A DNA stretch of 15,936 nucleotides from Acidimicrobiia bacterium (GTDB lineage: Bacteria > Actinomycetota > Acidimicrobiia > Spongiisociales > SHLN01): assembly GCA_004283105.1 (NCBI GenBank), contig SHLN01000031.1:1-15936 (forward strand), given 5' to 3'. Below are positions 1 through 7,764 of this stretch, one piece after another. How positions within the stretch are numbered: the stretch's first letter is position 1; the number at the start of each line of letters is the position of its first letter. Made by a program: the position numbers and the translations under genes. Under the pieces are notes generated by a model. The model was not told the origin of the DNA. It did not search any database and saw nothing but the letters and a program-made list of their open reading frames with translations.

Positions 1-10
1 TTTATGTTTT

Positions 11-47
11 CGAAAGCCATCGAAGGGACTTGACAACAGAACGAAAG
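11..47 (+). promoter_or_regulatory. Possible autoregulatory operator: phased CGAARG direct repeats
   Basis: CGAAAG at 11-16, CGAAGG at 21-26 and CGAAAG at 42-47 are direct repeats with starts 10 and 21 bases apart, about one and two helical turns. They bracket the TTGACA box at 30-35. Many DeoR/GlpR-family repressors bind repeated half-sites near their own promoter, and the next gene encodes such a repressor. That it binds here is an inference. Confidence 0.4.
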
Positions 48-59
48 GAAGCGTAAATT
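30..59 (+). promoter_or_regulatory. Putative sigma-70-type promoter of the galactoside operon
   Basis: A perfect TTGACA (-35) at 30-35 is followed by an 18-base spacer and TAAATT (-10, 4 of 6 consensus positions) at 54-59. The stretch is visibly more AT-rich than the coding DNA around it. It lies just upstream of the ribosome binding site of the DeoR-type regulator, so it would drive the regulator and probably the whole operon behind it. It is assigned by inspection only. Confidence 0.6.
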
Positions 60-85
60 GGCGTCTGGTACGAGGAGAGGGCCAC

Positions 86-868
86 CTGAGCGGGAACGCA
101 CCACCGGAAGTTCGTCGTGATCAGATGCTCGCCGCCCTCGCCGAGCGCGAGTTCGTTCGGGTAACCGACCTTTCCGACATGTTCGGCATCTCCGAAGTGA
201 CCGTTCGCCATGACCTCGAGACGCTGCAGGACGCCGGCCTGCTGCGGCGCGTCCACGGTGGAGCCGTCGTCGCTCCCCCGCAACCCGAGCGACCGTTCGA
301 GCAATCCCTCGGCGCCCAGGCTGAAGAAAAACGGCGGATGGGGGAAGCGGCCGCTGCGTTGGTGACCTCCGGCGAGACAATCATCCTCGATGTCGGTTCA
401 ACCACCGCTGCCGTCGCCCGGGCACTCGTCGCCCGTTCCGATCTCAACGATGTCATCTGCTTCACGAATGGGCTCAAGGTGGCCCTCGAGCTCGAGCCCG
501 CCATCCCCCGCTTCACCGTCGTGCTGACCGGTGGAACCCTCCGCCCGCTCCAGCACTCGCTGGTTGATCCATTGGCAGGCGTCATCCTCGATGACATTCA
601 CGCCGACACGGTGTTCCTCGGCTGCAATGGCATCGACGTCGAGGCCGGAGTTACCAACGTCAACCTGCCGGAGGCCGAAATCAAGCGGCGAATGGTCCGG
701 GCCGCCCGACGCCGGATCGTGCTCGCCACCGGCGACAAGCTCGGCGTCGCTTCGCTGGCTCCGCTGTGCACCATCGACGACGTCACCATGCTCATCACAG
801 ACACCTCCGCCGATCCCGGGTTAGTAACCGGGCTGCGCGAGGCTGACCTGCAAGTTCTGGTGGTCTGA
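86..868 (+). CDS. DeoR/GlpR-family transcriptional repressor of the galactoside operon
   Basis: This is a DNA-binding regulator of the DeoR/GlpR type, a family that usually represses sugar genes and is released by a phosphorylated sugar. The N-terminal winged helix-turn-helix spans about residues 10-60, with 'FGISEVTVRHDLETL' and the 'RVHGGA' end of the domain. The C-terminal sensor domain shows D102-V-G-S-T-T107, a 'TNG' motif and 'FLGCNGID', all typical. The first ATG (125) would delete the conserved R-R-D-Q at the start of the first helix and lacks a well-placed ribosome binding site. CTG at 86 follows GAGGAGAGG (72-80) by 5 bases and gives 260 residues, the usual family length, so I chose it. 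The conservative ATG start gives 247 residues. The operon context suggests galactose or galactose-1-phosphate as effector, which is unproven. Confidence 0.9.
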   Translation: MSGNAPPEVRRDQMLAALAEREFVRVTDLSDMFGISEVTVRHDLETLQDAGLLRRVHGGAVVAPPQPERPFEQSLGAQAEEKRRMGEAAAALVTSGETIILDVGSTTAAVARALVARSDLNDVICFTNGLKVALELEPAIPRFTVVLTGGTLRPLQHSLVDPLAGVILDDIHADTVFLGCNGIDVEAGVTNVNLPEAEIKRRMVRAARRRIVLATGDKLGVASLAPLCTIDDVTMLITDTSADPGLVTGLREADLQVLVV

Positions 869-916
869 TGATCACCAATGCCTATGAAGGAATCCCACGA
901 GGAGGAAACTCAAGCA

Positions 917-2311
917 ATGCGTAAACCATGGCGCTTTATGGCGCTCCTATTAGCGCTGGCACTTGTCGCCGCAGCATGCGGCGGCGATGACAGCAGCGAC
1001 ACAACCGCCGACGCCGGTGGCGGTGACGCAACCACGACGACGACGGCGGCCGTCACCACCACGACAAGCGGTGGCGGCGACGAGCCGATGGCCGTCGAGC
1101 TTCGATGGCGGACCCGTCCTGACAACGATCAGGAGGCCGGTGTCTACCGCTCGGTGTCGGAGACCCTGAGCGGCACCGATGCCGTCCTGGGAGCCACCCT
1201 GAACTACGAGGCGGGTGGTACGGAGACGGAGGGGTATCAGCAGGCCCTGCTCACGCAGCTGGGAGCCGGCGAGGCTCCGGATGTCTTCTGGATCCCGGGT
1301 GCCGAGATCGCCAACTTCGCCAAGCGAGGCGTGATTCTCAATGCCCGCGACCTGGCGGATGCAGCCGGTCACAACGATGCCGACTTCTATCCCGGACCGA
1401 TGGCCGAGATGACGACCAATCCGGACACCGGAGCGGTCGACGCCGGCAGCTACCTGTGGGGATTGCCGCGTGACGTCTCGGCGTTCGCGCTGTATCTCAA
1501 CAACGACCTCATCCTCGAGGCTGGAGCCGAAGATCCTCGTGAGCTGGCCGCGGCCGGCGAATGGGACTGGGACGCCTTCCGGCGCGTGTCTGAGGACCTC
1601 GCCGCTCTCGGCGGAGAAGTGTCTCCGTACGGCCAGAGCACCTGGTGGGGACCGGTCGGATACTGGATGAACTCAGGTGGCGGCGGCTTCTACACCGACG
1701 ACCGCCAGTCGTGCAATCTCGACTCGGATGGATCGATTGCGGGCCTCCAGTTCGCAGCCGACTTCTACGCCGACGGGCTGGCCCTCACCTTTGGTGAGGA
1801 CCCCGAGCCCGTATTCAAGGCCGGCAATGTCGGCATGTTCCAGAACGGCCGCTGGGCGACGCCCGGCATCCGCGAAGTGACATTCGACTGGGATGTCGTG
1901 AAGCTTCCGGACGGACCCGGTGGACCATCCAACTGGCTCTTCTGGGGCGCGTACGTCATCAATGCCGACACGCAGTATCCGGCAGAGGCCTGGGCTCTGG
2001 TCCAGTCTCTGACGGCCGCCTCGGTGCAGGGACAGGTCGCCGAGCTCGGCGCCAATATCCCGAGCCGGGTGAGCCAGGCTGCGCTTGACGCGTTCCTGAC
2101 GTTCTCGCCTCCGGCCAACAACCAGGCCTTCCTGGACGGGCTCTCTGAGAACCCGACCACCGAAGCTCCGGACTGGATCGGGGATTGGCCGAGCTACAGC
2201 TCAGGTCTCACCACCGAGGCAGGAGCCGTCATCAGCGGCGCACGTGATATTGCCGATTTCCAGGCAAACATCTGCGCCGAGCTTGGTGAGTTCACCGCTT
2301 CCGGTTCGTAA
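917..2311 (+). CDS. Sugar ABC transporter substrate-binding lipoprotein (family 1 solute-binding protein)
   Basis: This is a membrane-anchored extracellular receptor that delivers a sugar to the permeases encoded downstream. The N-terminus is a lipoprotein signal: a basic 'MRKPWR', a hydrophobic core and 'LVAAAC' with Cys21 as the likely lipidated residue. A low-complexity Gly/Asp/Thr linker follows to about residue 56. The mature part looks like a MalE/UgpB-type (SBP_bac_1) protein, with 'GEAPDVFWIPGAEIANFAKRG' split in typical fashion, a 'GLPRDVSAFALYLN' segment and 'GNVGMFQNGRW'. Total length is 464 residues. ATG at 917 was chosen over the in-frame ATG at 878 because AGGAGG sits at 900-905 and the lipoprotein signal begins there. 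Alpha-galactoside specificity is inferred from the neighbouring GH36, galT and galK genes. Confidence 0.92.
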   Translation: MRKPWRFMALLLALALVAAACGGDDSSDTTADAGGGDATTTTTAAVTTTTSGGGDEPMAVELRWRTRPDNDQEAGVYRSVSETLSGTDAVLGATLNYEAGGTETEGYQQALLTQLGAGEAPDVFWIPGAEIANFAKRGVILNARDLADAAGHNDADFYPGPMAEMTTNPDTGAVDAGSYLWGLPRDVSAFALYLNNDLILEAGAEDPRELAAAGEWDWDAFRRVSEDLAALGGEVSPYGQSTWWGPVGYWMNSGGGGFYTDDRQSCNLDSDGSIAGLQFAADFYADGLALTFGEDPEPVFKAGNVGMFQNGRWATPGIREVTFDWDVVKLPDGPGGPSNWLFWGAYVINADTQYPAEAWALVQSLTAASVQGQVAELGANIPSRVSQAALDAFLTFSPPANNQAFLDGLSENPTTEAPDWIGDWPSYSSGLTTEAGAVISGARDIADFQANICAELGEFTASGS

Positions 2312-2323
2312 CACCCGATGAGT

Positions 2324-2351
2324 GTGGGGTCGGGCTTCGGCCCGGCCCCAC
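2324..2351 (+). promoter_or_regulatory. Intercistronic stem-loop with UUCG tetraloop
   Basis: A 12-bp stem (2324-2335 pairs with 2340-2351, one G-U pair) is closed by C(UUCG)G, a very stable tetraloop. It begins 12 bases after the stop of the binding-protein gene. No run of T follows, so it is not a classical intrinsic terminator. As in other binding-protein/permease operons, it could block 3' exonucleases or attenuate transcription, which would raise binding-protein output over the permeases. The structure is seen directly; the role is inferred. Confidence 0.75.
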
Positions 2352-2394
2352 CTCCCTATCCAGGTCCGGCTAAATTCGGTTTCCAGGGAGACAG

Positions 2395-4086
2395 ATGACC
2401 GAGCGGTCGATCACAACTGAGCATGAACCGGGTCCCGTTCTGCAGGACTCTCAATCCGATGCCCCGCGCTGGTTTCTCCCTGTCGTCGCACTGCTTGCCC
2501 TTACCGCCGTAGGAGCCCTGGTGGCGGGAGTGCTGGTGTTCACCGGAACGCTCTGGGGCCTCAACGGTCTCGCCCGGCTTCTTGTCGGCGCCTTCTTGAT
2601 TGCGATAGGCGGCGGTGCCGCCCTCGGTGTTCGCGACTCCCTGGCTCGAGCCCATCGGGGCCGGGCCATCGGCGTGTTGGTCAACTACCTCGTCGCCATC
2701 GTGTTCGGATTCGTGGCGCTGCAGAACATGGGCGTATTCATCGGTCTCGACGCACTCGGCGATCGGTTCTTCAACGCCGTGTGGCTCTTGCTCGTGATCG
2801 CACTTGGATGGATCCTCGCCAGCCAATCCGAACGGTTCGGCACTCGAGCCGCCACCGTGAACCGGGTTGGCCGCTGGATTGCTGCGATTGGCGGCCTTGT
2901 CCTTCTGGTTGGCGTTGGACTCATACCCGGCGTAATCGAGTTCTTTGTCCGGTTGATCGCCCTCGACGTGTTCATTCCATTCGCGATCGCCGTCGCCGGA
3001 GGTGCCGGCTTCTGGATGCTCCGGCGCGACGAAGCGGCCGCTCTCTTCGGCACGACCCAGGACCAGGCCGAGGCGCTTGACGGCTTCCTGTTCGCTTCGC
3101 CAAATGTCCTCGGGTTTCTGGCCTTCTTCGCCGGCCCGCTCATCTTCTCCTTCTATGTGAGTTTCACGTCCTGGGACGGGCTCACCGATATTCAATGGAT
3201 CGGGCTCGACAACTACGCCCGGATCTTCGGACTCCAGTTCACGTCCGTCGGCGACGGTCAGGCTGTAACCGATGTCCTCAAGCAGAACTACCAGGAACTC
3301 ATTCGCTGGGGTGACTTCGTCATCGCCGCTCGCGACCGGCTGTTCTGGGTGGGACTCAGGAACATCATCGTCTTCAGCGTGACCGCGGTGCCGCTTGCGG
3401 TGTTCCCGGGCCTCGTCCTGGCTGCGTTCCTCAATCAGAAGCTCCCGGGTGTGAAGTTCTTCCGGGCCGTCTACTTCATCCCGGCCGTTGCCGGCGTTGT
3501 CGGAATCTCCCTCATCTGGAAGCAGATGTTCAACGCCACTGTCGGCTTCGTCAATTTCGGAATTGTCAAGCTCTTCGACCTCATCAATCTCGTGCCCGGC
3601 GTCGATGTCGTGGAACCCGTGCCGGAGTGGCTCTCGAACAGCCGGGTGGCCCTGTTCTCAGTCGTGATCGTGTTCGCGTGGCAAGCAGTGGGCTTCAACA
3701 CAGTGCTGTTCCTCGCCGGCATGCAGGGGATCAGCGCGTCCCTCTACGAGGCGGCTTCCATCGACGGCGCAGGCGCCTGGTCGAAGTTCTGGAACATCAC
3801 CGTGCCGATGCTTCGGCCGACCACGCTGTTTGTGGTCGCGACGACGACGATTCTGGCCCTCCAACTCTTCAATGAACCATTCATCCTGTTCAGCCCGCAG
3901 CAACAGCCATCGGGGCCGAACAACGCCACCCTCACGCCGGTCATTCAGCTGTATCAGGAGGGCTTCCAGCGCTTCAACCAGGGGTTCGCCTCTGCTCTGG
4001 CCTGGGTGCTGTTCGGAATCATCTTCTCAATCACCATTTTGTACTTCCGCCGCCAGCGGGAAGATGACGGGACCCTCGGAACGTGA
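2395..4086 (+). CDS. Sugar ABC transporter permease, MalF type, with long N-terminal membrane extension
   Basis: This is an integral-membrane subunit of a carbohydrate importer. The MetI-like permease core starts near residue 230 ('LFASPNVLGFLAFFAGPLIFSFY') and has the ATPase-docking EAA loop Y451-E-A-A-S-I-D-G-A-G followed by 'VPMLRPT'. Before the core lie roughly 220 residues with about six hydrophobic segments (near 27-50, 58-77, 91-113, 128-143, 160-182 and 188-208), separated by short basic stretches. MalF-type permeases of this group are usually about 300 residues, so 563 is large. The start has AGGGAG 4 bases upstream. The stop overlaps the next start (GTGA, 4083-4086). No nucleotide-binding subunit is encoded nearby, so a shared MsiK/MalK-like ATPase is likely. 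Confidence 0.92.
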   Translation: MTERSITTEHEPGPVLQDSQSDAPRWFLPVVALLALTAVGALVAGVLVFTGTLWGLNGLARLLVGAFLIAIGGGAALGVRDSLARAHRGRAIGVLVNYLVAIVFGFVALQNMGVFIGLDALGDRFFNAVWLLLVIALGWILASQSERFGTRAATVNRVGRWIAAIGGLVLLVGVGLIPGVIEFFVRLIALDVFIPFAIAVAGGAGFWMLRRDEAAALFGTTQDQAEALDGFLFASPNVLGFLAFFAGPLIFSFYVSFTSWDGLTDIQWIGLDNYARIFGLQFTSVGDGQAVTDVLKQNYQELIRWGDFVIAARDRLFWVGLRNIIVFSVTAVPLAVFPGLVLAAFLNQKLPGVKFFRAVYFIPAVAGVVGISLIWKQMFNATVGFVNFGIVKLFDLINLVPGVDVVEPVPEWLSNSRVALFSVVIVFAWQAVGFNTVLFLAGMQGISASLYEAASIDGAGAWSKFWNITVPMLRPTTLFVVATTTILALQLFNEPFILFSPQQQPSGPNNATLTPVIQLYQEGFQRFNQGFASALAWVLFGIIFSITILYFRRQREDDGTLGT

Positions 4087-5336
4087 CAACCACAGCGCAG
4101 CAAACGAGAGCCGAAAAACGGGCAGCCAAAAAAGCCAAGTCGGGCTCGGTCACCTCGGTGTGGACCAAGGTCGGCATCTACCTGGTGTTGAGCCTCGTGG
4201 CAGCCATGATGCTGTTCCCGTTCATCTTCATGCTCGGCACGTCCGCCAAGACGGCTTCCGATAGCTTCCGCTTCCCGCCGCGCGTGCTTCCCCGAGACCC
4301 CGTGCTCAGCGAGTTCCAGGGCGAAGTGGTCCCGCTGTTTGTCGTTCCGATTGCCGGACAGGATCGCAGCGCCGCCCTCGTTGAGGAAGGCATCCGGGCT
4401 GGCCTGTTCGCTCCCTCCGACAACCTGCAGGAGACGTACGCCTGGCCGCTGGATCTGGTCGAGGCTACCGGCGCCACCGTCGATGTGGTGATCGAGGGAG
4501 AGACTGAGACGCTCGAGATCTTCCGGGTCCCGGTCAATGCCGAGGTCGTTGAACTGGCCAAGATCCGCAACACCTCCGTCGGCCGCTTCGTCGATGTCGA
4601 CAACCCGTCGGCTGAAGGCTTCGGGGTCGTTCGAACCAGCCAGCCCGTTGAGGAGATCTCCTTTCACTGGAGCAACTACAGCGAAGTTCTTGGCATCCGC
4701 AGCTTCGACCGGGCCATCACCAATACGATCCTCGTGACGATCCTGGTGGTGGGCGGCCAGATCTTTACGTCGATCATGGGGGGCTATGCGTTCGCCCGGC
4801 TGAAGTGGACCGGTCGCGACAAGCTGTTCGTGATGTACCTGGGCTCGATCATGATTCCGTTCGTGGTTCTCATCATTCCCCTGTTCCAGATCATGGTGAA
4901 GCTGGATTGGAACAACACGCTCGGAGTCCTGGTGTGGCCCTTCTTCTATACGGCCTATGGAACCTTCCTCATGCGGCAGTTCTTCCTGTCCATTCCAAAA
5001 GACCTCGAGGAAGCAGCGGTGGTGGACGGTGCCAAGCGCTGGAGGATCCTCTGGACGATCTTTGTGCCGCTGAGCTGGCCTGCCATCGCCACGCTCGCCA
5101 CGTTCTCGTTCCTGTACGCATGGAACTCGTTCATCTGGCCGCTCGTGGCCGTCGACATCGGCAACGAAGACAGCAGCGTGCTGACCATCGCCCTGTCCAC
5201 CCTGGGCGGCCAGGGGGCCGACCAGCCGCAGCTCATATTCGCCGGTGTGACCCTGGCCATGGTGGTGCCCATGCTGGTCTTCATCGCCGCCCAGAAGTAC
5301 TTCGTCGAGAACGTGGCATCAAGCGGCCTGAAGTGA
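4083..5336 (+). CDS. Sugar ABC transporter permease, MalG type, with enlarged first external loop
   Basis: This is the partner permease of the preceding MalF-type subunit. A basic N-terminus is followed by a first membrane segment at about residues 28-50. The EAA docking loop is clear (L308-E-E-A-A-V-V-D-G316, then 'FVPLSWP'). Where a typical MalG has a short link between 'PP..LP..P' and 'NY..VL', this protein has about 125 residues (67-193), predicted outside and with no hydrophobic segment. Its 417 residues compare with the usual 270-300. GTG at 4083 is chosen because it overlaps the upstream TGA (GTGA), implying translational coupling. The stop overlaps the next start in the same way. Confidence 0.92.
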   Translation: MTTTAQQTRAEKRAAKKAKSGSVTSVWTKVGIYLVLSLVAAMMLFPFIFMLGTSAKTASDSFRFPPRVLPRDPVLSEFQGEVVPLFVVPIAGQDRSAALVEEGIRAGLFAPSDNLQETYAWPLDLVEATGATVDVVIEGETETLEIFRVPVNAEVVELAKIRNTSVGRFVDVDNPSAEGFGVVRTSQPVEEISFHWSNYSEVLGIRSFDRAITNTILVTILVVGGQIFTSIMGGYAFARLKWTGRDKLFVMYLGSIMIPFVVLIIPLFQIMVKLDWNNTLGVLVWPFFYTAYGTFLMRQFFLSIPKDLEEAAVVDGAKRWRILWTIFVPLSWPAIATLATFSFLYAWNSFIWPLVAVDIGNEDSSVLTIALSTLGGQGADQPQLIFAGVTLAMVVPMLVFIAAQKYFVENVASSGLK

Positions 5337-6733
5337 CCGGGGGACACACGACCGGCCGATCACATGAGGTGCCGGTCTCCAATTTGGTTTCGTTCTTCCA
5401 ACATGGCTGGCACTCGTGGTGTGCGACCGGATGGGTGGCCCCGGGTGAGCCCCGACGCCCGATCGGAGACGAGCGAGACCGGCTCGGACACGATGATCCG
5501 CTCCATGCCCTCGACGACCTCCCGGGCGGGAGCGGCCTCGGCGCAGTCGAGCACGAGGACGGAACCGTTACGTTGCTGGGAGCCCTCAGGGGAGGGGCCT
5601 GGGTGCGCCTCGAGGATGGGGCACTGGTGGGCGAGTACGAGGACGGCACCGGCCCCTGGGTGACGCTTACCGGCAGCGAACAAGAAGTGTTCGATCAGTA
5701 CGCCCGGCGCCTGGCCCAGCACCTTGGGCGGCGGGGAGGCAACCCCGTGCGGTTGTGGGCCTCCTGGTACTCGTACTACGAGGACGTCACCGAGACCCTC
5801 ATGCACGAGACCCTCGACGGGCTCGACGGGCTCGACCTCGACATCATTCAGCTCGACGACGGCTGGGAGCGCGCCATCGGCGACTGGACGCCCAACGACG
5901 AATTCCCCTCGGGGCTGGCCGACCTGGCCGACCGCATCCACGCCACCGGCCGACGGGCCGGGCTCTGGCTGGCCCCGTTCATCGCCATGCCGGACTCTCG
6001 AATAGCTCAGGACCGGCCCGGGCTCATCCTGCGCGACGACGCCGGCGACCCGGTTGTGGCCGGTATCAACTGGGGCGGCCCCTACTGGGCGCTCGACGTA
6101 ACCCGCGAGGAAACGCTCGACTATTTGGCGGAGCTCTTCTCCGACCTGCACGAAGCCGGCTACGACTTCTTCAAGCTCGACTTCATCTACGCCGCCGGGT
6201 TCCCCGGCCACCATGCCAATCCAATGTCCCGCTCCGACGCCTACCGCAGCGCCTGTCTCCGAATCCGGGAGGCGGTCGGTGACGCCACCTACCTCCTGGC
6301 GTGCGGGGCACCCATCATCGAATCGATCGGAGTCTTTGACGGTATTCGGATCGGGCCCGACGTCGGGCCGGTCTGGGACGACGGCACCTACGCCGCTGCG
6401 GGTCGGTCCATGATCACCGCCATGCACCGCCTGTGGCTCAGACCTGCCATCGATCCCGATCCCGACGTCGTGTTCTTTCGCAACACCGATCTGAGCGCCG
6501 ATACCCGCCTCCATCTGCAGGACATGGCTCACGTCGCGGGCTTCCTCGGCACGTCGGATCCGCCCGCATGGCTGCTCGACGACCAGAGAACCGCTCTGGC
6601 CTCTGCCTTCGGTGCATGGCCGGAGACCAGGCAGCTGTCCCGCTACCGCTGGCAGGTGGCCGACCGTGTGGTGGATTTCGAACCGGTGCTCGGGGCAGAC
6701 CATCGGGAGCCGCAGTGGAAGAGCGTGTCATGA
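5333..6733 (+). CDS. Alpha-galactosidase, glycoside hydrolase family 36
   Basis: This enzyme removes terminal alpha-galactose from oligosaccharides such as melibiose or raffinose. It has no signal peptide, so it acts on imported sugar in the cytosol. A shortened N-terminal beta-sandwich ('QHGWHSW') precedes a (beta/alpha)8 barrel beginning at W142-A-S-W-Y. D175-D-G-W and 'GLWLAPF' follow. D283 in 'FFKLDF' is the expected nucleophile and D343 in 'RIGPDVGP' the expected acid/base. The 60-residue gap equals that in Thermotoga maritima GalA (Asp327, Asp387). At 466 residues it is shorter than that 552-residue enzyme. GTG at 5333 overlaps the upstream TGA, and GTG at 5369 is an alternative. The open frame extends further 5' inside the permease gene, but that part is not protein-like. 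Confidence 0.93.
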   Translation: MTGGHTTGRSHEVPVSNLVSFFQHGWHSWCATGWVAPGEPRRPIGDERDRLGHDDPLHALDDLPGGSGLGAVEHEDGTVTLLGALRGGAWVRLEDGALVGEYEDGTGPWVTLTGSEQEVFDQYARRLAQHLGRRGGNPVRLWASWYSYYEDVTETLMHETLDGLDGLDLDIIQLDDGWERAIGDWTPNDEFPSGLADLADRIHATGRRAGLWLAPFIAMPDSRIAQDRPGLILRDDAGDPVVAGINWGGPYWALDVTREETLDYLAELFSDLHEAGYDFFKLDFIYAAGFPGHHANPMSRSDAYRSACLRIREAVGDATYLLACGAPIIESIGVFDGIRIGPDVGPVWDDGTYAAAGRSMITAMHRLWLRPAIDPDPDVVFFRNTDLSADTRLHLQDMAHVAGFLGTSDPPAWLLDDQRTALASAFGAWPETRQLSRYRWQVADRVVDFEPVLGADHREPQWKSVS

Positions 6734-7764
6734 GCGGCGCTCCCGAGTTCCCCACCCCGCACCGGCGCTTCAACCCTCTCACCGGCAGCTGGGTCCTCGT
6801 CTCCGCCCATCGCACCGAGCGCCCCTGGCTCGGAGAAACCGAGAACGTGACCGACGAGCCCCGGCTGCAGCGCGATCCGGCGTGCTACCTCTGTCCGGGT
6901 TCGACCCGCGCCAACGGCGCCCAGAACCCCGATTACACAGATACCTTCGTCTTCACGAACGACTACCCCGCCCTGCTGCCGGAACCGGAGCCGAAGTCCG
7001 ACGAGGCCTCGCCCCTATTCCGCGCCGAGCGGCAGGCCGGTACCTGCCGGGTCATTTGCTTCTCCCCCCGCCATGACCTGACCCTCGCCGAACTGGACAG
7101 CGAGGGCCTGCTGCGGGTAATCGACCTGTGGGCGGACCAGACCGCCGAGCTTGGCCAGGATTACCGCTGGGTGCAGGTGTTCGAGAACAAGGGCGAAGCG
7201 ATGGGTGCCTCAAACCCCCATCCGCATGGCCAGATCTGGGCCGGCACTTCACTCCCCTCTCTCATCGAGGCTGAGGACCGCGCCCAGGAGGAGTACGCCG
7301 CCACTCACGGCGGGCCGATGTTGCTCGACTACGCCCGCGCCGAGCATGAGGAAGCTACGCGCGTGGTCTGCGAGAACGAAGAGTGGATCGTGGTCGTTCC
7401 GTACTGGGCGGTCTGGCCCTTCGAGACGCTGATCATTCCCCGCCGCCCGGCGCGGCGGATGCCCGATCTCGATGATGACCAGCGCCGTGGCCTGGCCGGA
7501 GCCCTGCAGTCGCTTCTCAGCCGCTACGACGGGATCTTCGATACGCCGTTCCCGTACTCCATGGGGTGGCACGGTGCGCCCTTCCAAGACGGCCCCACCG
7601 ACCACTGGCAACTGCACGCCCACGCCTATCCCCCGCTGCTTCGCTCGGCGACGGTTCGCAAATTCATGGTCGGGTACGAGCTACTGGCCGAATCGCAACG
7701 TGATCTCACGCCGGAAGCGGCCGCCGCCCGGCTGCGCGACATGTCAGAGACCCGTGACGGCTGA
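6730..7764 (+). CDS. galT: Galactose-1-phosphate uridylyltransferase
   Basis: This is the Leloir-pathway enzyme that exchanges UMP between UDP-glucose and galactose-1-phosphate, giving glucose-1-phosphate and UDP-galactose. It is a HIT-superfamily protein of 344 residues (E. coli 348). Every catalytic and metal residue falls at the E. coli number: zinc ligands C52, C55, H115 and H164; nucleophile H166 in H-P-H-G-Q; iron-site E182, H281, H296 and H298. It is therefore expected to be fully active. ATG at 6730 overlaps the stop of the alpha-galactosidase gene (ATGA). The frame stays open upstream, but that part is a shadow of the previous gene. The gene also overlaps galK by 11 bases. Confidence 0.98.
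   Translation: MSGAPEFPTPHRRFNPLTGSWVLVSAHRTERPWLGETENVTDEPRLQRDPACYLCPGSTRANGAQNPDYTDTFVFTNDYPALLPEPEPKSDEASPLFRAERQAGTCRVICFSPRHDLTLAELDSEGLLRVIDLWADQTAELGQDYRWVQVFENKGEAMGASNPHPHGQIWAGTSLPSLIEAEDRAQEEYAATHGGPMLLDYARAEHEEATRVVCENEEWIVVVPYWAVWPFETLIIPRRPARRMPDLDDDQRRGLAGALQSLLSRYDGIFDTPFPYSMGWHGAPFQDGPTDHWQLHAHAYPPLLRSATVRKFMVGYELLAESQRDLTPEAAAARLRDMSETRDG

Noticed and set aside
2324..2360. Classical intrinsic terminator after the binding-protein gene
   Set aside because: The stem is strong but followed by CTCCCTATCC and not a T-run, so full termination is unlikely.
2356..3195. 279-codon open frame on the minus strand
   Set aside because: It is antisense to the MalF-type permease; the Glu/Asp/His-rich translation is the mirror of hydrophobic codons.
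4805..5332. Upstream extension of the GH36 open frame
   Set aside because: This part overlaps the MalG-type permease coding sequence in another frame and has no GH36-like content. The GTGA overlap at 5333 is a better start.
5360..6703. 447-codon open frame on the minus strand
   Set aside because: It lies antisense to the GH36 gene, whose catalytic residues are intact. Long antisense frames are expected in high-GC DNA.
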